Position numbers and translations under genes: made by a program. 40,697 nucleotides of DNA from DATLRC01 sp035478435 (GTDB lineage: Bacteria > Patescibacteriota > Saccharimonadia > Saccharimonadales > UBA4665), in NCBI GenBank assembly GCA_035478435.1, contig DATIJT010000007.1, forward strand, positions 1 through 40,697, written 5' to 3'. The notes under the pieces were generated by a model. It saw nothing but the letters and a program-made list of their open reading frames with translations. It was not told the origin of the DNA and made no database searches. Shown piece after piece: positions 16,179-23,476 of this stretch; positions within the stretch are counted from its first letter, which is position 1; each line of letters opens with the position of its first letter.

Positions 16179-17522
16179 TTAAGGTACGTAAATCTTAGCA
16201 TTGAGATTCTGGAGCAAGGGTGCAATCTCATGATAATAGACCGTGGCGGCACAATTATTGTACCTATCGCCAGTATTGTAATACTGGCAAGGCAAACCAG
16301 GCTTACCGGCAATCAGTAAGCCTTTGACCAGAAAGCCGGTTGTGCGCTTAGCATAAACCGGCGCGCCGCTATCGCCAGGTCCGGCCATCACACTACCGTA
16401 AATGTTGGTAGCTATGGACATATGAGGATATGGATCACTATAATAGCAAGAATCATCTCTGCATTCCCAGATCGTCCCATCTACCATGCCTACTTTGCCG
16501 CTACAATTTTGACCCGAGAAAGCTCCCGAAACACAAACCAATTCACCCTTTACGCTATAGGCGGCACCGATCTGCTTTTGCTTGGCGGTACTTGATTGGT
16601 CGGTTAATTTTTCAGTGGTCCAGATACGGCCGTAGGCCCGGGCATTGATAAGCGCCACGTCAAAACCTTTGATGGTATTCTTGGCCGCCGCGTAGCCCAT
16701 GAGAGAGGTGTTAGTGCCGTACGGAGAGGAATCATTTTTTTGGTAAACCAAGTATTTGTAAGAGGAAAGTGTCGAAGCGCTTCCAGGGTCCATAAAGCAG
16801 TGCCCGGCCGTCATTACCATAGTTGTGCCAGCGCTATTTTTGATAGCCAGTCCGGAGCTACACGTGCCACTATGTGTCGCTATAACATCACCCCCATTCC
16901 AGGGCGCACTATCCGTCAGGCGGCTGGTGATAGTTGTACTACCACCTGGATCCAAGGTGGCCGCAAAATGCGATAAGTGATTAGCAGTTAGGCGGCGGAT
17001 CCGTTCGCCGCTTTTAACCTTAACAATCTCGCCATATTTTTGGGTTATAAGCTTAAGCACTGAATCGGTCGGGGACTCAATAGTTAAATCTACCGAATCC
17101 GTTTCGGGGTTAGCCGCCGCACTGACTAGTTTGACTCCTTGGCTATGTAAAAAGCCGGTATCTTGTACTATGCTGGCTTGAACTTGATCGTACTCCTGAG
17201 CCGTATGCTGAGTTTGGTGAAAGACAAAATCTGAACCGTTGTTGTCACCGACCGCTTGAGACCTAAAAGCAGCTGAAGGGTTTTTGCTGTAGATGTTGAT
17301 TTTGCCGTCGTCAGTCAGGCTGATACCGGCATAATCAGGTAAAGTTTGCAAGCGCTCACGGGCTTGAACAGCCTTGTCAGCCGCCAGAGTGTTCGCTGTT
17401 TGCAAATCTAAGCCATGACTGGCCAATAGGAGATAGACTCCGATGATGGCTACCCCAACAACAATAACCAACAGCAAAATGACATGTGCCACGCCGGCGC
17501 TGTCAAACTTCTTGAGTTGCAT
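16179..17522 (-). CDS. Membrane-anchored secreted trypsin-like serine protease
   Basis: A 447-aa chymotrypsin-fold protease. The N-terminal segment (about 11-34) is hydrophobic with no clear signal-peptidase site, so it probably anchors the protein with the enzyme outside. Residues about 50-180 form a pro-region reminiscent of alpha-lytic protease precursors. The catalytic triad is H241 (MTAGHCF), D288 (GFDVALI) and S385 (GPGDSGAPVY). Cysteines form likely disulfide pairs C221-C242, C330-C340, C354-C359 and C412-C424, which fits export to an oxidising exterior. The closest known architecture is the alpha-lytic/streptogrisin (S1) group. In an epibiont it could act on host surface proteins (inference). 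It is a single gene, convergent with topA. Confidence 0.88.
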   Translation of the reverse strand: MQLKKFDSAGVAHVILLLVIVVGVAIIGVYLLLASHGLDLQTANTLAADKAVQARERLQTLPDYAGISLTDDGKINIYSKNPSAAFRSQAVGDNNGSDFVFHQTQHTAQEYDQVQASIVQDTGFLHSQGVKLVSAAANPETDSVDLTIESPTDSVLKLITQKYGEIVKVKSGERIRRLTANHLSHFAATLDPGGSTTITSRLTDSAPWNGGDVIATHSGTCSSGLAIKNSAGTTMVMTAGHCFMDPGSASTLSSYKYLVYQKNDSSPYGTNTSLMGYAAAKNTIKGFDVALINARAYGRIWTTEKLTDQSSTAKQKQIGAAYSVKGELVCVSGAFSGQNCSGKVGMVDGTIWECRDDSCYYSDPYPHMSIATNIYGSVMAGPGDSGAPVYAKRTTGFLVKGLLIAGKPGLPCQYYNTGDRYNNCAATVYYHEIAPLLQNLNAKIYVP

Positions 17523-17604
17523 AAAAATCCTACTCTTTTTTAAGCTTTGTTTTTAAACCTGACCTTAGTTAAACATAATATTAAGAAGGGAGTCAATTAC
17601 TTCG

Positions 17605-17735
17605 TTCTGAACCACTCTCACTTCATGTCATCCTGAATTCATTTCAGGATCCATACGATGACAAATAGTTCGCCTGGATGCTGAAACAAGTTCAGCATGA
17701 CAGTGCTGGTTTACGAAGTGTGGGATGGTTCAGAA
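17605..17735. repeat. 131-bp imperfect inverted-repeat element
   Basis: The outer arms TTCTGAACCACTCTCACTTC (17605) and GAAGTGTGGGATGGTTCAGA are imperfect reverse complements. Inside are GTCATCCTGAA...TTCAGGATCC and CTGAAACAAGTTCAGCATGA words typical of dispersed palindromic repeats. It has no coding capacity. MITE-like or extragenic palindrome. Confidence 0.7.
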
Positions 17736-17780
17736 AAACCTATTTGATGTTTAGCATAATTTATGCTACTATAATAATAT

Positions 17781-18482
17781 ATGAGCGAGTCTTTGCCCCG
17801 AGTGCGTGTAGCCAAAGGGCTGCGACCTCACGGGGCTGATATCAACTTCAACAGATGGGGATTCGCCGAGGCCCTTGATAAAATGGGCATGCCGGAATCT
17901 GCTATCAGTTCTCTAGAAGTACGTTTTTCAGGCTTACCCCCTAGCCAGCTATGGCCAAAGAGTGGCAGGCCAAGCAGCTATGAGCCCTTATCGCACGTAC
18001 TGACCCTATATCCTTTGATTATAAATGGAACCAAAAGAGAGGCCGCCTTACCGCCAGCCTGGCATAAGCCAGATGAGACAAGTTTATTGAACCGCGCTAT
18101 TAATGTCGTACTGGCCCACGAATCACGGCATGCCGTAGATAATGTCCTGCTATTACCAGCAGCAGCTATCTGTCGGCGACATATTGAGACAGTGCACAGC
18201 CGTTACGCCAGAATCCGCACCGGCGCCCTAGCTGGCGCCCTTTTAGGAAGCGAATTCGGCCACCCAGCCATCTCAGGTAGCATAATAGGAGCGAGTTTAG
18301 TAGCCGGGGCGGGGCTGGCCTCTCAAAAGGTTAGCCAACTTCACACCGGAGAAAACAAGGCCTACCGCGACGCTTTAAGGGCAGTTGAGGCTGTGGCAGA
18401 TTCATTCGCGGCTTCTACTGAGGCTTTCGATTTATTTAACGGCATCGTACAAATCAAGCTTGTACCTCAAGCCCAAACTTAA
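17781..18482 (+). CDS. Putative membrane-associated HExxH metallopeptidase
   Basis: A 233-aa protein with the zinc-peptidase motif HESRH at 113-117 inside a helix (AINVVLAHESRHAVDNV). A downstream helix has acidic residues that could supply the third ligand (E203/D207 in RDALRAVEAVADSFAAS). Between them, a glycine/alanine-rich stretch (147-182) looks like a two-helix membrane hairpin or amphipathic region. The HExxH...E layout resembles minigluzincins and ImmA/IrrE-type peptidases, but I cannot assign a family. TATAAT at 17770-17775 lies five bases before the ATG, so the message is leaderless. Confidence 0.65.
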   Translation: MSESLPRVRVAKGLRPHGADINFNRWGFAEALDKMGMPESAISSLEVRFSGLPPSQLWPKSGRPSSYEPLSHVLTLYPLIINGTKREAALPPAWHKPDETSLLNRAINVVLAHESRHAVDNVLLLPAAAICRRHIETVHSRYARIRTGALAGALLGSEFGHPAISGSIIGASLVAGAGLASQKVSQLHTGENKAYRDALRAVEAVADSFAASTEAFDLFNGIVQIKLVPQAQT

Positions 18483-18486
18483 ATTT

Positions 18487-18647
18487 AACACGCATTTCGC
18501 ACTTAGCCGTCGATGCCGGTTTGCACCTGGCCGAGCGAAAACTTTCAATCCGAGGGAAGCATAACCATAGTTATGGTGAGTGAGGAGTGAAAGTTTGCAG
18601 CCGGCCAGGTGCGATCTGGGGCGGCGGAAAAGTGCGAAATGCGTGTT
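18487..18647. ncRNA. Rod-shaped long hairpin, 6S-like outline or MITE
   Basis: The 161-base segment folds into one rod. A perfect 18-bp closing helix pairs 18487-18504 with 18630-18647. Two nearly symmetric ~18-base unpaired sides follow, then an 11-bp GC-rich helix (GCACCTGGCCG/CGGCCAGGTGC), a 9-bp helix (AAACTTTCA/TGAAAGTTT) and a terminal CATAAC/GTTATG hairpin. A closing stem, central bubble and apical stem is the outline of 6S RNA. A mobile palindromic element would look similar. No clear promoter or U tract was found, so strand is unassigned. The rest of 18483-18837 holds only the promoter of the next gene. Confidence 0.45.
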
Positions 18648-18767
18648 TAAGCTGAATTTGGCAACTACTTTAGAAGTTAAATCTTTATTAACAGAAGTAT
18701 TATTTTACAACATAGAGTATGTAAAAGCGTCTATTTAGTGCTACAATAAGTTCAGTATACAATACGC

Positions 18768-18796
18768 TTGACTTTTAAAAACTTAAGTTTTATAAT
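18768..18796 (+). promoter_or_regulatory. Promoter of the sigma-4/HARE gene
   Basis: TTGACT (18768-18773), a 17-base spacer and a perfect TATAAT (18791-18796). Unlike most genes here this gives a ~35-nt leader, with AGGGAAG placed before the ATG at 18838. Confidence 0.85.
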
Positions 18797-18837
18797 TGTA
18801 CTATAAATATAAATTTAGATAGGGAAGAGCACACAAA

Positions 18838-19521
18838 ATGGCAGAGTCCACCATTACAGCCGCACAGTCTACCGAACAGCTAGTTAACGACGTACTAAAA
18901 ACTATCGAGCGGGAGCGGGAACGCGAGATAGTCGCGCGTCGCTTTGGCTTGTTCGACCGTAAAGAAACCTTGGAGCAGATTGGTGAACTGCTCGGCATCA
19001 CCCGTGAGCGGGTACGCCAGCTCGAAAAATCAGTCGTCACCCGGCTTAAGACTACCGCCGAACAACAGGGTCTGCCACATGTCCCAGAGTTTGAGGCCAA
19101 ACTCCTCTCTATTCTGAGTCAAATGGGCAAAGTAGCCCGTGTTAGTGACCTAACCGCTAAATTGACCTCTAAAGTCACTCGTGAAGAGCAGGGACGGGTT
19201 TCGTTCCTGGCCCAACTCTGCCCAGAACTGGTAGTCATTAGCGAAGACGACAACTTCTACCACAGCGTCGGTATCAAGAAAGCCCATGACGAAAAAGCCC
19301 TGAAAGCCGAGGTTGCCAAGCTCATTGAAGCCATCAAAAACCTAGCCCAGCCTAAAACAATCGAAGAAATCGCTAAAGCGGCCGGTTTTGAAGACACTAA
19401 GCACGCTGAGGCTCTGGCTAGCACTTCTAAGCAACTAGCCACCTTGAACGGCCGCTGGGGGCTGGTAAAGTGGCCTATGGTCAACCCAAGAACATCCGCG
19501 ATAAGATTTACGTCATCCTAA
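18838..19521 (+). CDS. Sigma-70 region 4-like regulator, N-terminal part of a frameshifted gene
   Basis: Residues 24-71 (REREREIVARRFGL to TLEQIGELLGITRERVRQLEKSVVTRLK) are a clear sigma-70 region 4 helix-turn-helix. There is no region 2, so it is not a complete sigma factor. The middle (about 85-200) looks like two small helical winged modules (LLSILSQMGKVARVSDLTAKL; IEEIAKAAGFED). After KWPMVNP the frame runs into RTSAIRFTSS and stops, while the other frame continues KNIRDKIYVILKEQG. Adding one A to the AA at 19488-19489 joins both into a ~345-aa protein. The probable full product combines sigma-4 and HARE-HTH domains, a regulator related in outline to the RNA polymerase delta subunit. It has its own consensus promoter and ribosome binding site. 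Confidence 0.8.
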   Translation: MAESTITAAQSTEQLVNDVLKTIEREREREIVARRFGLFDRKETLEQIGELLGITRERVRQLEKSVVTRLKTTAEQQGLPHVPEFEAKLLSILSQMGKVARVSDLTAKLTSKVTREEQGRVSFLAQLCPELVVISEDDNFYHSVGIKKAHDEKALKAEVAKLIEAIKNLAQPKTIEEIAKAAGFEDTKHAEALASTSKQLATLNGRWGLVKWPMVNPRTSAIRFTSS

Positions 19522-19877
19522 AAGAGCAGGGCAAGCACATGCACTTTAACGAAATTGCCGCCGCCATCAAAGACAGCGATTTCAAGCGCAAAGACGTGAC
19601 CACCCAGGCTATCCACAACGAACTTATCAAAGATGGCCGTTTCGTGCTGATCGGCCGGGGCATTTACGCCCTGAAGGAGTGGGGCTACAAACGGGGAACC
19701 GTGGCTGACATCATAGCTGATGTTTTGAAGAAAGAAGCCGGCCCGCTGCACCGCGACGAAATCGTCAAACGGGTGCTGAAGAGCCGCTACGTCAAGGAAA
19801 CCACCATCCTACTGAACCTACAAGGCAAACCCCAGTTCAAACGCGTCGCCAAAGCCACTTACGCCTTAGCCGAATAG
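19470..19877 (+). CDS. HARE-type helix-turn-helix domain, C-terminal part of the frameshifted gene
   Basis: Encodes a HARE/RpoE-delta-like winged-helix region in two copies. The first is KIYVILKEQGKHMHFNEIAAAIK to GRFVLIGRGIYALKEWG. The second is VADIIADVLKKEAGPLHRDEIVKRVL to FKRVAKATYALAE. Real homology starts at about PKNIRDK (19485), so the apparent GTG start at 19470 is probably not used. It is most likely the end of the 18838 gene, separated by one missing base or, less likely, a programmed -1 shift. HARE-HTH domains link to transcription and to modified-DNA recognition in the literature. Confidence 0.8.
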   Translation: MAYGQPKNIRDKIYVILKEQGKHMHFNEIAAAIKDSDFKRKDVTTQAIHNELIKDGRFVLIGRGIYALKEWGYKRGTVADIIADVLKKEAGPLHRDEIVKRVLKSRYVKETTILLNLQGKPQFKRVAKATYALAE

Positions 19878-19886
19878 GGGCTAATC

Positions 19887-20570
19887 ATGGGCGAACTCCA
19901 AGTACCAGATGTAAGCTCTTTACCCCATCTGACTGCTCGTCGAGTTGAAAATGCTGGACGGCTAGTTGACTTATTACTTAAGGCCGATGAAACTTTTACA
20001 CCCGCTTGGCAACACCGAGCTAATGCAGCCAGGTCGATGTTTGACCTTAGTGATAATGGAGAAAGGTATATAAACTGGCCTAGGCTTATTCCAGAAGGTG
20101 TAGACAGTGATGATCCTTATCAAATGAAGGCTTTAAGAGATACTGAACTAGCATTTATAGTGAAAAATCTATTAGGAGGAGTACTTGAGTTACCAAACGA
20201 TTTCTTTGGCTATTGGGAGCGTCTTATGCTCAAGCCAGATCCAAGTATCGTAACAGCAGAAACCAAAGAACCTGATTTTGTCCGCCATAGTTTTATGCTT
20301 GGTTGCGAAGTAGAGGTTTACGAGCTAGCAGAATCGGCAAAACGCGCCGTAAAGACTAAAAGGATTGATTCTGAGGATTTAGACTTGCTTATAGGAAAAG
20401 CTTCGCCCGAAATCGACACGGTAGATCCTGAGGAAGTTCAGGAAGCTTTAAGGGCAATGATTCTTACTTACGACCGACTTAGAATAGCGGGTCATACCCC
20501 TATTGATTTAGAGCGCCTGGGCAGTGTGTGCAGCTTCGTATTCGAGAAGTTAGGTATTATAAAAGAATAG
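19887..20570 (+). CDS. Unknown helical protein
   Basis: A 227-aa acidic protein, predicted mostly helical, with no family I recognise and no membrane segment. Its ATG is nine bases after the stop of the HARE segment, with GGGG upstream, so it is probably co-transcribed with the sigma-4/HARE regulator. Visible features are a LTARRVENAGRLVDLLLKADETF helix, PNDFFGYWERLMLKPDP in the middle and an acidic DSEDLDLLIGKASPEIDTVDPEEVQEAL region. A partner of the upstream regulator is possible but unproven. Confidence 0.7.
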   Translation: MGELQVPDVSSLPHLTARRVENAGRLVDLLLKADETFTPAWQHRANAARSMFDLSDNGERYINWPRLIPEGVDSDDPYQMKALRDTELAFIVKNLLGGVLELPNDFFGYWERLMLKPDPSIVTAETKEPDFVRHSFMLGCEVEVYELAESAKRAVKTKRIDSEDLDLLIGKASPEIDTVDPEEVQEALRAMILTYDRLRIAGHTPIDLERLGSVCSFVFEKLGIIKE

Positions 20571-20618
20571 TCAATCAATATAGCTACGCGCTGAGAAAGC
20601 TAATATCGTTTAAAGCTT

Positions 20619-20633
20619 GAACAAAATACGAAC
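20619..20633. repeat. 15-bp direct repeat, copy 1
   Basis: GAACAAAATACGAAC. An identical copy is at 21211-21225, where it also forms an inverted pair with ATTTTGTT (21191-21198). It is itself two GAAC words 11 bases apart, which could be a protein-binding site. Confidence 0.5.
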
Positions 20634-20885
20634 AGAGGTTAAGAGAAAAGGCTTTGACAGTAAACTAAGTCCCATATCGGCTTTTAGTGAATAGTGTAGC
20701 CGTGGCGGGGTAATACAAAAATTAAAAACAAAAATCTAAAAGTGTGGGGTGAATTTACTGGACCTAGAGCGCAATAGAGCAACCAATCGTGCCATAGACA
20801 TGATGTCGTACAATGTATATTTTGCGACTGTATATAAGTTTGTCGTGATTGATTAGTATTACCTCCCCAACAGGGGATAATTAGC

Positions 20886-20981
20886 AAATAGGAATTAGGA
20901 ATTAGGAATTAGAAATTGGCCTTTGCGGCTGCACTGCGCGCGCGTATCACTAGTTCCTAATTACTATTTTCAGTTGCTAGG
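20886..20981. repeat. AT-rich inverted-repeat element, copy 2
   Basis: The left arm AATAGGAATTAGGAATTAGG (tandem GGAATTA units) is matched by TTCCTAATTACTATTTTC at the right end. It is the same family as 6769-6868 and 21246-21366. Confidence 0.6.
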
Positions 20982-21210
20982 CTCGCTAGCGTCACGTTGT
21001 GATTTGTGACACTAGCCGGCCCGTCTGGCCGACAGGACGGACGGATTTGACTTTTCCACAGCTATGTCGTGAAATCATTTGCTTTTTGTTAACTTTCATA
21101 TTGTTTTATTTTCTTCCCCACTATATACATATATATTAAAAATTTGACTTTTGCCCTGCTCCATATAGTTATATAGTTTTTTATAGTTACATTTTGTTAT
21201 TCAATATACA

Positions 21211-21225
21211 GAACAAAATACGAAC
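21211..21225. repeat. 15-bp direct repeat, copy 2
   Basis: Identical to 20619-20633. The upstream ATTTTGTT with AACAAAAT gives an 8-bp inverted repeat around ATTCAATATACAG. Confidence 0.5.
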
Positions 21226-21245
21226 TACTAGGGCAGATTGGGGGA

Positions 21246-21366
21246 GAACAGAAACTAGAAAATAGGAATTAGGAATTAGGAGTCTAACACTAAACTTAGT
21301 CTAGATTAATGATTACTTACCGCCTAGCGTGAAGCTCTCTTCCCTAGTTTCTAATTTCTAGTTTCT
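21246..21366. repeat. AT-rich inverted-repeat element, copy 3
   Basis: The left end AGAAACTAGAAAATAGGAAT and right end CTAATTTCTAGTTTCT are reverse complements over the outer ~12 bases. It lies directly after the ftsQ stop, at the end of the division cluster. Confidence 0.65.
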
Positions 21367-21367
21367 T

Positions 21368-22300
21368 TTATTGGTAATACGCGCGGCTGTCTACCCTTAT
21401 ATCGACATATTTGGCCGGCGTGATTTGCTTTTTGTCCAAATAAGCTTGCAGAGCTAAGAAGGTTCCGGCTTGCTGGCGGGCGCTGGCGGCATGCAGGTTG
21501 AACTTCACGAAGTACGGCTTGCCAACTAAATAAACATCCAGCTCATTGGCTGTGATGTTGAAGCTAGTTAGGCCAATTTTCCTAGCTTGCAGCTGGCTAA
21601 GCAGTTCCTGGATAAACCGGACTTGCGAACCAGGCAAAGCCGTTTGGCCCAAGCGCACTAGCAAGCCGCTTTGGTCGTTCAGAACCGGTAATTCAAGCTT
21701 GGTCGAGGCTGGCAACTGCGAAGTGTTCAGCAAAGCCCGGCCGTTTTGGCCCAAAACAAAAGCGCCATTTGAGGTGTTCAAAATAAGCGCCGGCTGGGTT
21801 GGTTCCAGATAAATGGTCGGCCGGTGTCCGAGTAGCGGCAAAACAATAGATACATCTGTAAGTTCAGGAAATTCAGTTTTTAGCTCCGCGCTAACTTGGC
21901 CAGTATTAACCGTGATTTTGTTAGAGTTCCAGATAGAACTGGCTAATAGTTTGGTAGCGGCTTTTTGATAATCGTCAGTGGAATGTAAAAAATAACGGTT
22001 AACTTCTGAAGATACCGGGATAATCCGCGGCATGTTAGACAGCCGTAAGACATTAAAAGCGCATACTAAGATGATAATAGTGCCGACCAGAAATCCCAGG
22101 CGACCTAGCCAAAAACTCAGCTGCCCACGCCGGGCCAATTTGGCTTCTTCAGGGGTTTGCTGCCCCCGACCAGTGTTAAATCCCCGCTCCGAACGCTGGG
22201 CATAATAGGAAAAGGCCGTCGGGGTTTGGCGCTCGTTCCTAAGCGTTCGCTGCCGGCTAGCCGCGGCCTTAGTTTTTAATTGGCGGATGCTGAATTTCAT
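21368..22300 (-). CDS. ftsQ: Cell division protein FtsQ/DivIB
   Basis: A divisome scaffold protein of 310 aa. The cytoplasmic N-terminus is long and basic (about 1-62), followed by one membrane helix (LGFLVGTIIILVCAFNVLRL, about 68-87). A POTRA-like domain comes next, then a beta-rich domain with the family-type end PAKYVDIRVDSRAYY. It is the last gene of the minus-strand cluster and starts nine bases after the murG stop. In most bacteria ftsA and ftsZ follow. Here the cluster ends instead in a repeat-rich gap. Confidence 0.85.
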   Translation of the reverse strand: MKFSIRQLKTKAAASRQRTLRNERQTPTAFSYYAQRSERGFNTGRGQQTPEEAKLARRGQLSFWLGRLGFLVGTIIILVCAFNVLRLSNMPRIIPVSSEVNRYFLHSTDDYQKAATKLLASSIWNSNKITVNTGQVSAELKTEFPELTDVSIVLPLLGHRPTIYLEPTQPALILNTSNGAFVLGQNGRALLNTSQLPASTKLELPVLNDQSGLLVRLGQTALPGSQVRFIQELLSQLQARKIGLTSFNITANELDVYLVGKPYFVKFNLHAASARQQAGTFLALQAYLDKKQITPAKYVDIRVDSRAYYQ

Positions 22301-22309
22301 AGACTAATT

Positions 22310-23476
22310 TCAGGGTTTTGCTTGCTCCAAAAGCAGAGTTGCTAATTTTTTGGCCGATTGGGGCTGGGCGAAGTGGCTAAACTGGGCGCCCAATTTGGCG
22401 CGTAACTTTTCGTCTTTCATTAATTGGCTAACCTTGGCCGCCAGGACATTCGGGTTAGCTTCTAGATCGGGCTCGGTGACTATTAGGGCGGCTTGTTTGG
22501 CCTCTAAATATTTAGCGTTTTTGAGCTGGTGGCCGCCGGTCAGGATAGGATTGGGCACCACGATGCAAGCTTTACCCTGCACCGCGAACTCCGCCAAATT
22601 AGTCGCCCCTGCCCTTGTAATAATTACATCAGCTGCCCCACTGTAGCGGTAGACGTCACTTATAAAACCTTTGACCTGCACCCTGCTCTGCTCGGCTGAT
22701 GACAGTTCGACTTCGTAAAGTTTTTGCATCTGGGCCTCGTTAGCCCGCCCTACTCCGTGCACTACCTGCAGGTCGGAAAATTCCCGCAGCAAATGCGGCA
22801 CCACTTCGGCCACCGCGTAGTTAACCCGCTGGGCGCCCAAGCCGCCGCCAATTATAAACAGTAGCCTTCCCCGCCCCGGCAGTTTTAGGTCTGAACGATA
22901 TTTTTTTTGCATCCCTGGAGTGACAGGGGTAAATTCGCCAGCCAGTGGAATGCCTAAGGTAACGGTTTTGTTCAGTGGATATTTATAAACCTCTTTTGGC
23001 AGCGCTACCGTATGCAGGCTAGCCCAACGGGCAATGATGCGGTTGGCCAGCCCTGGTATGGCATCTGAGTCATGCGTGACATATGGGATGTGGCGAAGCG
23101 CAGCTGCCAGGCCAACCGGTACCCCCACGAAACCGCCTTTTATGAACACTGCTTGTGGCCTAAGCAGGCCAAGCAGGCGCCAGCTCTGCCAGATGCCAAG
23201 TAGCACATAAAAACCATCCCGGATATTTTTTAAAAGCGTCGGGACATCCAGTAACTGCTTCAACCCCTCGCCATGGTAACGCCGCCATTTGCCGGCCCGC
23301 ACGGCATGGACTTCGTCAATCGCGGGGTGCTGGGCCGGTACGTCACCGAGCGCGTCGCCCTTTTGGCCGATGTAAATAACTTTTAGTTTGGGGTTTAATC
23401 TTTTAAGTTCAGACGCGACCGCCAAAATCGGGGTGATATGCCCCCCGGAGCCGCCCCCGGTCATGACTATTGTCAT
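22310..23476 (-). CDS. murG: UDP-GlcNAc:lipid I N-acetylglucosaminyltransferase MurG
   Basis: Makes lipid II from lipid I at the inner face of the membrane. The 388-aa GT28-family protein starts MTIVMTGGGSGGHITPIL, with the first glycine loop right at the N-terminus as usual. The second loop is IIGGGLGAQRVN, and the UDP-sugar site includes ITRAGATNLAEF and PNPILTGGHQLKNAKYL. I chose ATG 23476 because AAGGAG sits seven bases upstream and because the 37 residues of the longer frame are unrelated to MurG. The gene overlaps the end of ftsW by 68 bases. Confidence 0.95.
   Translation of the reverse strand: MTIVMTGGGSGGHITPILAVASELKRLNPKLKVIYIGQKGDALGDVPAQHPAIDEVHAVRAGKWRRYHGEGLKQLLDVPTLLKNIRDGFYVLLGIWQSWRLLGLLRPQAVFIKGGFVGVPVGLAAALRHIPYVTHDSDAIPGLANRIIARWASLHTVALPKEVYKYPLNKTVTLGIPLAGEFTPVTPGMQKKYRSDLKLPGRGRLLFIIGGGLGAQRVNYAVAEVVPHLLREFSDLQVVHGVGRANEAQMQKLYEVELSSAEQSRVQVKGFISDVYRYSGAADVIITRAGATNLAEFAVQGKACIVVPNPILTGGHQLKNAKYLEAKQAALIVTEPDLEANPNVLAAKVSQLMKDEKLRAKLGAQFSHFAQPQSAKKLATLLLEQAKP

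Larger units (their letters stand above)
20571..21367. other. ~800-bp gene-free interval rich in repeats
   Basis: No credible gene on either strand. It holds two copies of an AT-rich inverted-repeat family (listed separately), a 15-bp direct repeat GAACAAAATACGAAC at 20619-20633 and 21211-21225, a fragment of the CCGTC/GACGG palindrome family near 21020-21045, and very AT-rich sequence (21060-21215) with several TTGACT words without matching -10 boxes. The 3' ends of the sigma-4/HARE operon (plus) and of the division cluster (minus) both face it. Confidence 0.6.
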
